Source of the DNA: Sporomusa ovata DSM 2662
GTDB taxonomy: Bacteria > Bacillota > Negativicutes > Sporomusales > Sporomusaceae
Assembly: GCF_000445445.1 (NCBI RefSeq)
Contig: NZ_ASXP01000002.1
Coordinates: 1 to 64,000 of the forward strand
Length of the DNA: 64,000 bases
Direction of reading: 5' to 3'
Positions within the stretch are counted from its first letter, which is position 1, and each line of letters opens with the position of its first letter. Positions 27,445 through 35,630 of this stretch are shown piece after piece. Position numbers and translations under genes: made by a program. The notes beneath the pieces are model-generated. The model was not told the DNA's origin. It made no database searches and saw nothing but the letters and a program-made list of their open reading frames with translations.

Positions 27445-28281
27445 TCAGTACAATTTTTCCAGCATAGTGTCAGCCATTTTAAAGCTATACTCTGGTGCAG
27501 GAAATTGTCTTTCCTGCACCTCTTTGATATACATTTCAACAGCAGCCTTGATTTCCTGGTGTAAATTTGCATATTTTTTAGCAAACTTCGGCGTAAATCC
27601 TGAATGTAAACCTAATAAATCATGGCTAACCAGTACTTGTCCATCACAGGCGGCGCCGGCACCGATGCCGATCGTGGGGATGGCAACCGCCTCACACACT
27701 CTCCTGGCCAGCCCGTCCGGTATGCATTCCAGAACCAACGCAAATGTTCCTGCAGCCTCCAATGCCCGGGCATCATCCAACAGGGTTTGCGCGGTTTGTT
27801 CATCTCTGGCCTGTACCTTAAAGCCGCCTAATTGGTTAACTGACTGCGGTGTTAATCCTAAGTGACCTACCACCGGAATACCTGCTGTCACAATGGCCTT
27901 CACCGTATCGGCCATGGCTGTGCCGCCTTCCAGTTTGACCGCCTGCGCGCCGCCTTCCTGCAGCAAGCGTCCCGCATTCTTGACAGCCTTTTTTATCGAT
28001 ACTTGATAAGACATAAACGGCATATCGGCAACCACCATCGCGCGTTTTGTACCCCGGCATACGGCTTTAACATGATGCAACATATCTTCCATCGTTACCG
28101 GCAGCGTAGAGTCATAGCCCAAAATGACATTTCCTAATGAATCACCTACTAAAAGCATATCCACCCCGGCCTCATCCAAGAGCTTAGCCATGGAATAATC
28201 ATATGCGGTCAGCATAGTAATTGCCCTGCCTTCACTTTTGTATTGTCGCAAAACACTTGTCGTTATTTTGTTATGGCTCAT
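27445..28281 (-). CDS. panB: 3-methyl-2-oxobutanoate hydroxymethyltransferase
   Basis: ATG at 28281 is preferred (GGAGG 5 nt upstream); 278 aa. It makes ketopantoate from 2-ketoisovalerate and methylene-THF, the first committed step of pantothenate synthesis. TIM-barrel signatures: TMLTAYDYSMAKLLDEAG, MLLVGDSLGNV with Mg-binding Asp, VKLEGG and GIGAG. The start overlaps the 3' end of the DUF2520 gene by 11 nt, indicating coupling. Confidence 0.97.
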   Translation of the reverse strand: MSHNKITTSVLRQYKSEGRAITMLTAYDYSMAKLLDEAGVDMLLVGDSLGNVILGYDSTLPVTMEDMLHHVKAVCRGTKRAMVVADMPFMSYQVSIKKAVKNAGRLLQEGGAQAVKLEGGTAMADTVKAIVTAGIPVVGHLGLTPQSVNQLGGFKVQARDEQTAQTLLDDARALEAAGTFALVLECIPDGLARRVCEAVAIPTIGIGAGAACDGQVLVSHDLLGLHSGFTPKFAKKYANLHQEIKAAVEMYIKEVQERQFPAPEYSFKMADTMLEKLY

Positions 28282-29167
28282 ATTTCCCTCCAGCATTATC
28301 GCTCAGCATTTCGCTCATTGTCTCCAGCTGTGCTCTTTCAAGACTGCCAATTTGTTGTACTAGCAGCAAAGTATGTAAACCTAATTGCCTGTAGAATTTC
28401 TCACTGTTATTATCCTGTCGCGCCAACGCCTGGAGATGAGCAGCCACGGTATTGGCATCCCCTCTTACAATAGGCCCTGTCAACGCTTTAGGAGTCCCCT
28501 TATTGACCAAATTATCCACCGTTCCCTGCAAGAGCGGCAACAATGCAGTTGTCGCTTTCTCGGCAGATAATCCAAGTTGTTGCAACAAGCTAACCGCATT
28601 ATGCACCAATACCACCAAATAATTTGACGCTATACAGGCTGCTGCGTGGTAAAGCACCCGCTTATCTGGTGGTATAAGAAAACTATCCCCTCCCATATCC
28701 CGCACCATGGTTTTAGCAAGATTAACTGCTGCGTGGTCACCGTCTACAGCGAAATATACGCCAGACAGGCAATCGCCCTTATTTTTCCTGCTTGCAAAGG
28801 ATTGCAATGGATGCAAAGCACCAATAAAGGCCCCCTGCCGCTTGGCAGCTGCTAAGGTATCGGCCGGCAAAGCCCCGCTGGCATGATACACATACTGCCC
28901 TTCATTCCAACCGCCATTTTGGGCAATCTGCCCTGCAACATCGCCAATATATCTGTCTGCTGTAGTAATAAAGACAACCTCTGCCTGTTGTGCAATTTCT
29001 ACCGGATTCACCGACCACGGTACAGCAAAATGTTCAGCCAGCATCGCAGCTGACGCCGGGCTCCTACTCGCAACTCCGGTTAATCTGTAACCGCATTGGC
29101 ACAAACTTGTTGCAAGCGCGTCTCCCACCTTACCTGCTCCAATAATAGCAAAACTTGGTTTTTCCAT
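28271..29167 (-). CDS. Rossmann-like / DUF2520 oxidoreductase-like protein, pan-operon associated
   Basis: A 298-aa protein, first gene of the pan operon. The N-terminus FAIIGAGKVGDALATSL is a GxGxxG NAD(P)-binding motif; the C-terminal half is the DUF2520 helical domain with GALHPLQSF and YHAAACIASNYLVVLV (a His-centred helix typical of ketopantoate-reductase-like folds). The architecture resembles 6-phosphogluconate dehydrogenase-like reductases. No panE is visible in the operon, so this protein could be the ketopantoate reductase. That is inference from fold and position; the family has no assigned reaction that I can cite. ATG preceded by GGGAGGGAG. Confidence 0.8.
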   Translation of the reverse strand: MEKPSFAIIGAGKVGDALATSLCQCGYRLTGVASRSPASAAMLAEHFAVPWSVNPVEIAQQAEVVFITTADRYIGDVAGQIAQNGGWNEGQYVYHASGALPADTLAAAKRQGAFIGALHPLQSFASRKNKGDCLSGVYFAVDGDHAAVNLAKTMVRDMGGDSFLIPPDKRVLYHAAACIASNYLVVLVHNAVSLLQQLGLSAEKATTALLPLLQGTVDNLVNKGTPKALTGPIVRGDANTVAAHLQALARQDNNSEKFYRQLGLHTLLLVQQIGSLERAQLETMSEMLSDNAGGKYEP

Positions 29168-29216
29168 TTCTCACTCCCTCCCGCTTACGCCCCACGCCGT
29201 AAAGAAGCAAGTAATA

Positions 29217-29400
29217 CAAAAAGCCTTCCGGCACGTGTCCGAAAGGCATAGATCTCCCTTGCTACCTCCCGTCTCAGTCCTGCGGATCTAAGCGGTATAT
29301 TTAACTATGAAATTCCGCCACATCCATTCTCTTTGTTACTTAGTGTGACTCCTCGCGGATGCCACCTAAAAATGATGGATGTCAAGCAATTCGATAATAA
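29217..29400 (-). promoter_or_regulatory. Attenuator-like leader of the pantothenate operon (class unassigned)
   Basis: The 264-nt gap between the LysR gene and the DUF2520 gene contains a structured minus-strand leader. An outer stem ACATCCAT/ATGGATGT encloses AGGTGGCATCCGCG. It is followed by CCGCTTAGATCCGC, GGGAGGTAGCAAGGGAG, then a strong intrinsic terminator (stem 29223-29231 with 29239-29247, T5 tract) about 50 nt before the start codon. This is riboswitch or attenuator architecture; I cannot match it to a class with confidence. The pan RNA motif, known upstream of panB, is the first to test. A possible promoter (TTGCTT-N17-TTATTA) lies near 29400-29430. Confidence 0.55.
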
Positions 29401-29431
29401 CATAATATGTAAAAAGAAAGCAAGTATTTAT

Positions 29432-30316
29432 TTATAGAATCTGTTTTGCATTGGAAAACATGTTTATAAAATTCCGAGCAGCAGCAGATAGATATCGGTT
29501 TCGCATCCAAACGACCGCAGCGGGCATTGTTCTAAGTGGTGGTTCAATAATTTCTTTAAAGCTTAAATTATTACTAGGAATAACGTTTATTGCGGATTTT
29601 GGTACGATTGCTATACCTAGTCCGGCAACTGCCCAGGCCAGCATCGATCTTACATCAGTATGGCGGCAAATGATCTTCGGTTCCAAGCCAACTTCTTGAT
29701 AATAATTTAGAAGATCCTCATGTTTATAGCATATTATTAAGGGTTTATCAGCAAGTTCGACCAGTCGCACAGAATCTGCTTTTACGACACAAGCATCTTT
29801 GGAATTAAAGGCAGCTACAATTGGTTCGTCCGGCAAAACCACTGTTTCATAGGTTTCTAAATTAGCAGGAATCCGCATGATCCCAATTTCTGCTATTCCA
29901 TTATGTAACAGTTCTTCAACCTTATTTGTGTCACCTTCCCAAATTTGAAAATTGACTCCCGGATATTGCTCATGAAAAGAATTAATTTTTTTTGGCAAAA
30001 AAGTGGCATCCCAGGATGCTGTGATGGCAATGGGCAATATTCCTTGCGATCCTTCGTCGATATCCTTTAATTCTTTTACAGTTTTTTCCGACAGTGCCAT
30101 CATTTGCTCTGCCCGAATACGTAATGCCTGCCCTGCAGCCGTAAGTTTAATCTTACGGCTCCCAGACCTTTCTATTAGTCTAACTCCCAGTTCGGTTTCA
30201 AGCAGTTTAAGCTGTTGACTAAGTGGAGGTTGTGCCATATGTAGCCGCTTAGCAGCTTTTGTTATTTGCCCTTCTTCAGCAACCGCAAGAAAGTATCGAA
30301 GTTTCCTAATATCCAT
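29432..30316 (-). CDS. LysR-family transcriptional regulator
   Basis: A 294-aa protein with an N-terminal winged HTH (residues 1-60: MDIRKLRYFLAVAEEG, ITKAAKRLHMAQPPLSQQLK) and a periplasmic-binding-like effector domain (residues ~90-290). RBS AAGGAGAATG. Divergent from the MFS gene with a 149-bp shared intergenic region, so it very likely controls that transporter in response to an unknown ligand. Confidence 0.92.
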   Translation of the reverse strand: MDIRKLRYFLAVAEEGQITKAAKRLHMAQPPLSQQLKLLETELGVRLIERSGSRKIKLTAAGQALRIRAEQMMALSEKTVKELKDIDEGSQGILPIAITASWDATFLPKKINSFHEQYPGVNFQIWEGDTNKVEELLHNGIAEIGIMRIPANLETYETVVLPDEPIVAAFNSKDACVVKADSVRLVELADKPLIICYKHEDLLNYYQEVGLEPKIICRHTDVRSMLAWAVAGLGIAIVPKSAINVIPSNNLSFKEIIEPPLRTMPAAVVWMRNRYLSAAARNFINMFSNAKQIL

Positions 30317-30465
30317 ACAGTCAGCATTCTCCTTGTAATTTCATACTTGTTTTCATATGAAAATACAACTTTTTAAATATTATACATATGAATTTCCTCT
30401 TGCTATAATTATACACGAATTGAAATATATCACAATAAAACCAAGAGGAATGGAGAATACCATAT

Positions 30466-31665
30466 ATGGAAAATACGGAAACGCTAGTTCGGGAGAAATT
30501 ATGGATAATACCTTTTATACTTATAATTACAGTAAATTTCCTTACCTGCGTTGGCAACTTCATGTTGTTATCAACTTTGCCTATACTGGTCCTTCATATA
30601 GGCGGGAGCAAGTTAATGGCGGGACTGATAACCGGAATTTATTCCCTGACAGCATTTATATCCCGTTTACAGATAGGCCCTTTACTAGACCGTAAAGGCA
30701 GAACATCAATTTTGATTGCCGGTTTGAGCCTGTTGTTGATAATAACAGCTTCTTATAATATAGTTGCCTATTCGGTTATCTTATTGCTAATGTTGCGGGC
30801 AATACACGGAATTGGCTGGAGTACTGTAACTACCTCAACAAGCACTATCGCTTCAGATTTAATTCCAGCAATCCGCCGAAGTGAAGGTATGGGTTTATTT
30901 GGAATTTCAATATCGGTGGCAATGGTTGTCGGACCTGGGTTAGGCTTATATATTATGGAACATTATGGCTATGCTTCACTTTTCATTCTTTCGGCTGGTT
31001 TCATAATACTGGCACTAATCACTGGTTTCTCGGCAAGTTACTGCCGTCGAAACTACCATAGTACGCAACTGTCCAACGAAAAGTCAACGAATACTTCATC
31101 AAAACAAAATATAAAATTGACAGTTATCGAAAAAAGTGCTTTATATCCGTCATTTTTGTTTTTCATTATTGTTACAACTTATTCCACCATTATGATCTTT
31201 TTGCCTCCATACGCAAGTGATAGAGGAATAACAAATATTGGAGCATTTTTTACCGTTACTGCATTGGCGATGATGTTCACAAGACTAACAACAGGTCGAA
31301 TAGCTGACCGATATGGAACTGCCAAAGTTGTAGTACCAGGTATGTTTCTTTTGGCAATCGCTTTACAAATATTATCTGCATCTGCTTCATTGCCCATGTT
31401 TCTGTTTGCCGCTCTAATTTACGGGTTGGGATACGGCTCCGTCCAACCTGCGTTAAATGCATTGGCTATTTCACTTGCTCCGGCTGAACGAAGAGGAACA
31501 GCCAATGCGACATTTTTATGTGCGCAGGATATGGGAGGCATAATTGGTTCCGTTATTTGGGGAATTGTAGCACAGACATTTGGATTTAGTTATATTTACA
31601 GTACTTCGGCTATTTTAATTGTTGTAGCTGTTATCTGGTATTGTGCAACTACCAAATGCAAATGA
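30466..31665 (+). CDS. Major facilitator superfamily transporter
   Basis: A 399-aa membrane protein with about 12 predicted helices. The loop 2-3 signature reads GPLLDRKGRTSILIAG (MFS motif A, DRKGRR-like), repeated in the second half as GRIADRYGTAKVVV. YGLGYGSVQPALNALA in helix 10 is typical of sugar-efflux/DHA1-like drug transporters. ATG with a GGAG ribosome binding site. Divergently transcribed from the LysR regulator. Probably exports a small molecule; substrate unknown. No terminator with a plus-strand T-tract follows. Confidence 0.9.
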   Translation: MENTETLVREKLWIIPFILIITVNFLTCVGNFMLLSTLPILVLHIGGSKLMAGLITGIYSLTAFISRLQIGPLLDRKGRTSILIAGLSLLLIITASYNIVAYSVILLLMLRAIHGIGWSTVTTSTSTIASDLIPAIRRSEGMGLFGISISVAMVVGPGLGLYIMEHYGYASLFILSAGFIILALITGFSASYCRRNYHSTQLSNEKSTNTSSKQNIKLTVIEKSALYPSFLFFIIVTTYSTIMIFLPPYASDRGITNIGAFFTVTALAMMFTRLTTGRIADRYGTAKVVVPGMFLLAIALQILSASASLPMFLFAALIYGLGYGSVQPALNALAISLAPAERRGTANATFLCAQDMGGIIGSVIWGIVAQTFGFSYIYSTSAILIVVAVIWYCATTKCK

Positions 31666-31728
31666 ATTTAAATATTGGGCATCTTTTTTAGCACGGGAAG
31701 AGTCTGCAATTTTTTAGCTGATTGGCAC

Positions 31729-31756
31729 TGAAAAAAGCGTCCCGCAGGACGCTTAA
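31729..31756 (-). terminator. Terminator after the LUD gene
   Basis: AAGCGTCC-CGCA-GGACGCTT hairpin followed by TTTTTT on the minus strand, about 160 nt past the LUD-gene stop. The 31757-31915 stretch shows no ORF. Confidence 0.7.
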
Positions 31757-31915
31757 AAAATTCAGTTCTTACAGAAAATAAATTATAAGAAAAGACTTGG
31801 TTTGTGACAAGTCCGTCAGGACGCCGACAAAAGCCTTAGTTGTTCAATCCAAGGAAAGTTAACCTTTTCATCTGGATAAGAAAGCACTTTTCACAAGGAT
31901 CGGAGCTTAAAATAT

Positions 31916-32557
31916 TTAAAAACCTAATTCTTCACCGATGATGATTATCTCAACATCAGTAGCGGATGGCTTTTTATGCATAACAGTAGTGACATTACAG
32001 ATCCGGGTTGGCCCCTGGCAATCCATACATTCCCCTGTCACGGTACAAGGATTTGGTCGATTTAGCCGTTTATTATTAATAGGCGCAGCAAACAACTCAA
32101 TCCGGTCCATTGCAGTCTCAAGATTTGTAACAATTTTATTAACACCAGAAATTACAATAACTTTCTTGGGCCCGAAGATCATCGCAGCCACCCGATTGCC
32201 TGCGCCATCCACGTTGACTAGCTCACCCTTTAGGGTCAGCGCATTCGTGCCTGTTAAAAAAACGTCACTAGTCATTTCCTTGCGGCGTACCGCCAGTGCC
32301 TCTTCCGGCGATAAACCCGGTTTATTATGATTAAATACGGTATTGCCCCGCTCCTCAAGCAGCGTATCAATCCCAACTTCTTTAATTGTCCATGAGCCGC
32401 CAATACCCACAGTAGCATCAGTTGGAATAAGGGCAGCCAGTTTATCTAATGCCTCTTGTTTGGTATTAACATAGCTGGCAGCAAAATGATTCTTTTGCAA
32501 GGCTTCAACCACTTTAGCTGCAATTGTTTGGTTGTGCCATGTTTTTAATTCATTCAT
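31916..32557 (-). CDS. LUD-domain (LutC/DUF162-like) protein
   Basis: ATG at 32557 follows GGGGAG at 8-nt spacing; 213 aa. The LUD fold (PF02589) is indicated by ATVGIGGSWTIKEVGI, GLSPEEALAVRRKEMTSDVFLTGTNALT and KVIVISGVNKIV. A C-terminal Cys-containing segment (NPCTVTGECMDCQGPTRIC) could bind a metal or Fe-S cluster. Single-domain members occur widely in anaerobes; they are related to LutC of lactate oxidation, but here no lutA/lutB neighbours exist, so the substrate is unknown. It follows the 32591-33115 gene closely. Confidence 0.85.
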   Translation of the reverse strand: MNELKTWHNQTIAAKVVEALQKNHFAASYVNTKQEALDKLAALIPTDATVGIGGSWTIKEVGIDTLLEERGNTVFNHNKPGLSPEEALAVRRKEMTSDVFLTGTNALTLKGELVNVDGAGNRVAAMIFGPKKVIVISGVNKIVTNLETAMDRIELFAAPINNKRLNRPNPCTVTGECMDCQGPTRICNVTTVMHKKPSATDVEIIIIGEELGF

Positions 32558-32590
32558 GATCAGTTCTCCCCTCAATTACGCCTTATGGTA

Positions 32591-33115
32591 TTAATAGCTG
32601 CTGTTCATATACGCGGCAGCCATTTCTCTCATTTCATCAGCAGTATACTGATTGTACACCATGTTTATATGCTTGGCATAGGATAAGCCGTTAAAACTGC
32701 CATTAGCCTGGATCGTTATATACTCATTCAGCTGACCGGCAAATTCCGCAGTTAGCGGGATTTCCCGCACTGCTTTCACAAGACCGTCAGTTGCCTCCAC
32801 CAACACAACCATAAGCGTACTAACCTCTAGAGCTTCCTGCGGATACACACGAATACCTGACGGCACTGTATGCCAAGAGTATGGCGCATCATTCCATTTA
32901 CTTGTCCCAAACTTAAAGAGCAAAAAAATAATAGGACCATCAACATATATGCCTAACTGAGCTGCACCACTCTCAACATCCTCAATTTCCTGAGCGGTAA
33001 TTTTAGTTTTGACAATAAGCAAACTATGCCCCTCGTTATCCAAACGATACCTAATCTTTTCTTCCAGCTTATCTTGCCCTGGTATATAGGGCTGCCCAAC
33101 CTGGCCTGTTTGCAC
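32591..33115 (-). CDS. Conserved hypothetical protein
   Basis: A 174-aa protein I do not recognise. It starts QTGQVGQPYIPGQDKLEEKIRYRLD. It seems soluble and alpha/beta, with LLIVKTKITAQEIEDVESG and SWHTVPSGIRVYPQEALE. It has no signal peptide or membrane segment. It is immediately upstream of the LUD-domain gene (33-nt gap) and probably shares its transcript. The ribosome binding site is poor (AAGTGGTGACA), so the start is uncertain. Confidence 0.6.
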   Translation of the reverse strand: MQTGQVGQPYIPGQDKLEEKIRYRLDNEGHSLLIVKTKITAQEIEDVESGAAQLGIYVDGPIIFLLFKFGTSKWNDAPYSWHTVPSGIRVYPQEALEVSTLMVVLVEATDGLVKAVREIPLTAEFAGQLNEYITIQANGSFNGLSYAKHINMVYNQYTADEMREMAAAYMNSSY

Positions 33116-33376
33116 AACTTGTCACCACTTTTCGAATATAGTTTTATTTTTTATATTATATCATTAACCATATGGATAATCAAAGCAAGCAGGCTTGGCA
33201 CTGTAATTTTAACCAAATCATAAGGGAAAATATTCATTTATCCATTTGTAATAAATTACTGCTGTTAGCGGGAAACTATCTACAAGCGTTAAAGCTTTTA
33301 CAAACTTCTTGGCTGCAGGAATATATTGTACGTGTTGAAATTTTTACGTTCAATAACTTATCAGGAGGCGATTTTT

Positions 33377-33547
33377 ATGCTGCAGCATAAATTAAAGGGA
33401 TGCGACGATTGCATCGAAAGCAGCTCTTGTGAATTTTCCTCAGAATTCTGCCCGAAAACCGTGCTTGATCACAATCTTGATAACGATTTAACCGCAGATC
33501 CTGTATTTAAAAAATACCAGGAACTTTACCAGCGCCTAAAAAATTAG
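33377..33547 (+). CDS. Small Cys-rich protein (56 aa)
   Basis: ATG at 33377 with AGGAGG 8 nt upstream. The protein begins MLQHKLKGCDDCIESSSCEF and has Cys at residues 9, 12, 18 and 25, a spacing that could bind zinc or an Fe-S cluster; the C-terminal half is acidic then helical (FKKYQELYQRLKN). It is on the plus strand, convergent with the nif operon's last gene and directly followed by another small ORF. I do not recognise a family. The ~230-nt stretch upstream has no other gene. Confidence 0.65.
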   Translation: MLQHKLKGCDDCIESSSCEFSSEFCPKTVLDHNLDNDLTADPVFKKYQELYQRLKN

Positions 33548-33572
33548 CAACTACTATACTAGGAGGTCTGCC

Positions 33573-33734
33573 GTGAAAACAAAAATAAAATATTCTCACG
33601 GTAAAGGATTTAGTAAAAATCTCTCCTCAGTTACCATCGTAGCCGGTGCTCGCACCAGCCCGGAAATCCAGAAAAACATCAAAAAAGCCCACCCAGAGCG
33701 ACAAAGTAACGGGCAGGCTCACCAAATATTTTAG
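33573..33734 (+). CDS. Small basic protein (53 aa)
   Basis: GTG start at 33573 with AGGAGG at 6-nt spacing, 25 nt after the preceding small gene. The product starts MKTKIKYSHGKGFSKNLSS and is strongly basic. Its stop lies only 3 nt from the end of the converging nifV gene. No family recognised. The good ribosome binding site and tandem position argue that it is real. Confidence 0.55.
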   Translation: MKTKIKYSHGKGFSKNLSSVTIVAGARTSPEIQKNIKKAHPERQSNGQAHQIF

Positions 33735-33737
33735 ACT

Positions 33738-34562
33738 CTATGAAAACTTATGTCTACTGCTCATGGCTGCCACTTGGCAGCCTATTTTTTGGGCTGCAGC
33801 CAGATTAGTACCTTCTGGTATAATGTCAGTCTCTTCAAGAACAGCCAGCACCTCTTCCAACGCAGCATTACCAGCACGCTCACCAATACCAGTAGCAGTT
33901 ACACTGGCAAATAATGCCCCACTTTGCAGGGCTGCTACCGTATTGGCTGTAGCCAGACCAAAATCGTTATGGGCGTGAAATTCTATCGGCAGTGAACAGC
34001 GGGCAGCCAAATGACTTATTCGTTTCCGGGTAGTAAACGGATCTAACAGGCCAACCGTGTCTGCATAACGAATACGTACAGCCCCCAAACGCTCACTCAA
34101 TTCAGCCAATTCCAGAAATTGATCAGGATGGGCCCGCGAAGCATCTTCAGCTCCCACAGATACACGGCAGCCATGGCTCTGAGCCAAAAAAACAGCACTG
34201 GTAAGCTGCTCATACACCCATTTCCGGCTTTGCTTTAGCTTACGATAAATATGGAGGTCAGATACAGGCACAGAAATATGCAAAAACTCAAAACCACAAG
34301 CTACAGAAGCCACAATATCTTGGTGGCATGCACGATTCCAGGAAAAAGCAACGGCCTTCAGCCCGGCATTCAGGATGAGCCGCATGGCCTCGGCCTCTTC
34401 CTGCCCCATCACCGGGGTACCTGCCTCTATCCAAGTAATACCGGCATTATCCAAAGCTATCGCAATTCCCAGTTTTTCCATAGCAGAGAATACGACTCCA
34501 GCCGCTTGTTCCCCATCCCGCATCGTAGTATCAATAAGAAATCCGGGTTTGAGTTCTTGCAT
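33738..34562 (-). CDS. nifV(alpha): Homocitrate synthase, N-terminal-type (alpha) subunit
   Basis: ATG at 34562 follows AAGGAG with 7-nt spacing, 13 nt after the omega-subunit stop; 274 aa. It carries the catalytic HMGL-like TIM barrel: DTTMRDGEQ near residue 14, the metal-binding EFHAHND segment, and GERAGNAALEEV. It lacks the C-terminal regulatory half of a full NifV, which is encoded by the preceding gene, as in Clostridium pasteurianum. The two subunits condense acetyl-CoA with 2-oxoglutarate to homocitrate, an organic ligand of FeMo-cofactor. Last gene of the nif operon. Confidence 0.88.
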   Translation of the reverse strand: MQELKPGFLIDTTMRDGEQAAGVVFSAMEKLGIAIALDNAGITWIEAGTPVMGQEEAEAMRLILNAGLKAVAFSWNRACHQDIVASVACGFEFLHISVPVSDLHIYRKLKQSRKWVYEQLTSAVFLAQSHGCRVSVGAEDASRAHPDQFLELAELSERLGAVRIRYADTVGLLDPFTTRKRISHLAARCSLPIEFHAHNDFGLATANTVAALQSGALFASVTATGIGERAGNAALEEVLAVLEETDIIPEGTNLAAAQKIGCQVAAMSSRHKFS

Positions 34563-34575
34563 AAATTGGCTCCTT

Positions 34576-35625
34576 TCAGCCTGATAGGTACAATCTCCGG
34601 AGTTCATCATCGCTTATGGCTGTTTTCTTACGAACAGCTAACGCCCGTACTCCGGCCAGCAAATGCTTACTCTCCTCTTCCTTCAGACAAATACCCCAAG
34701 TCGCAAATTTTGTTCTAATCGCCGCCGTCCCAGAGTGTTTACCAACAATAAGCTGTCTGCTTAAACCCACCAACTCAGGGGCAAATGGCTCATACAGCTG
34801 CGGAGCTTTCGTAATGCCGTCAACATGCAGACCTGATTCATGGGCAAAAATAGCGGGGCCAATAATAGCTTTGTTTACCGGCACCGTCAGATCCAACATA
34901 GAATAAATCTGGCGACAGCCTATCGCAAGCTTAGGTGGCAGCTTAGTGTTGATCCCTAAAAGTTGTCTGGCAGCCAGAAGCACCTCTTCCCACGGAGCAT
35001 AGCCGCCAATCCCGCCTACTGATTCCACCACTTGTGTAGCACCAGCCTTTAATGCTGCCAAAGTATTGGCAGTTGCCAAACCATAGGCATTACCAGCTGA
35101 AATGCCTATGGGGCAAGCCAAGCTATTTTTCAGGAGAGTTATTTGATCAAATAGTGCAAACGGATTTCCCTTACCAACTCTATCCTGGTATATGACGGCA
35201 GCAATCGGATATTTTTTTATACTAACGATAAGGCTTGCCAACGCTTCTACCGTAAGAACGTCTATCCCTTCAATAAACAAAGAAACTACCAAGCCTCGCG
35301 GGCAAGCCTCTTCCATAATCTCCCGTAATCTAGTGCCAAACTCCACTTGGTTTGTAGCATCACAAACCAGGACAACTTGCTTTATACCGGCCTGCTCGGC
35401 CAGTGACAGTTTACAGCCTAAAAAGTTAAGAAACCCATAAAGTTGAATCTGGGATTGCACCTCCGCCAACTCCGGACGATTACACTGCCATTCATCAAGG
35501 TGAATAACTGCCTGTTGTATCCCCAAAGCAGTTAGCAAACCAGCAAAATCTACAAGCTTTTGCGCAGCAAACTTCTGCCTGATAGCGATATTCAAAGTCT
35601 GGTCTAGCCACATAATTTTCTTCAC
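34576..35625 (-). CDS. nifV(omega): Homocitrate synthase, C-terminal-type (omega) subunit
   Basis: 349 aa if read from GTG at 35625, six nt after the AnfO-like stop; ATG at 35613 is an alternative. The first ~240 residues are a degenerate HMGL barrel lacking DTTLRDGEQ. The last ~110 contain the communication-domain motifs of NifV: GPAIFAHESGLHVDGI, APELVG and IVGKHSGTAAI. This matches the omega part of split clostridial NifV. Gene order omega then alpha is as I recall for C. pasteurianum. Confidence 0.85.
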   Translation of the reverse strand: MKKIMWLDQTLNIAIRQKFAAQKLVDFAGLLTALGIQQAVIHLDEWQCNRPELAEVQSQIQLYGFLNFLGCKLSLAEQAGIKQVVLVCDATNQVEFGTRLREIMEEACPRGLVVSLFIEGIDVLTVEALASLIVSIKKYPIAAVIYQDRVGKGNPFALFDQITLLKNSLACPIGISAGNAYGLATANTLAALKAGATQVVESVGGIGGYAPWEEVLLAARQLLGINTKLPPKLAIGCRQIYSMLDLTVPVNKAIIGPAIFAHESGLHVDGITKAPQLYEPFAPELVGLSRQLIVGKHSGTAAIRTKFATWGICLKEEESKHLLAGVRALAVRKKTAISDDELRRLYLSG

Positions 35626-35630
35626 ATTAA

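Noticed and set aside
29360..29400. T-box riboswitch based on AGGTGGCATCCGCG
   Set aside because: The element resembles the T-box core only loosely (an extra base in TGGNACCGCG), lies ~110 nt from the terminator, and no stem I or specifier loop can be placed upstream because the LysR gene ends there.
33190..33225. Sigma-54 promoter (TTGGCACTGTAATTTT) upstream of the small Cys-rich ORF
   Set aside because: The -24 element is good, but the -12 GC is missing (TTTT instead of TTGC).
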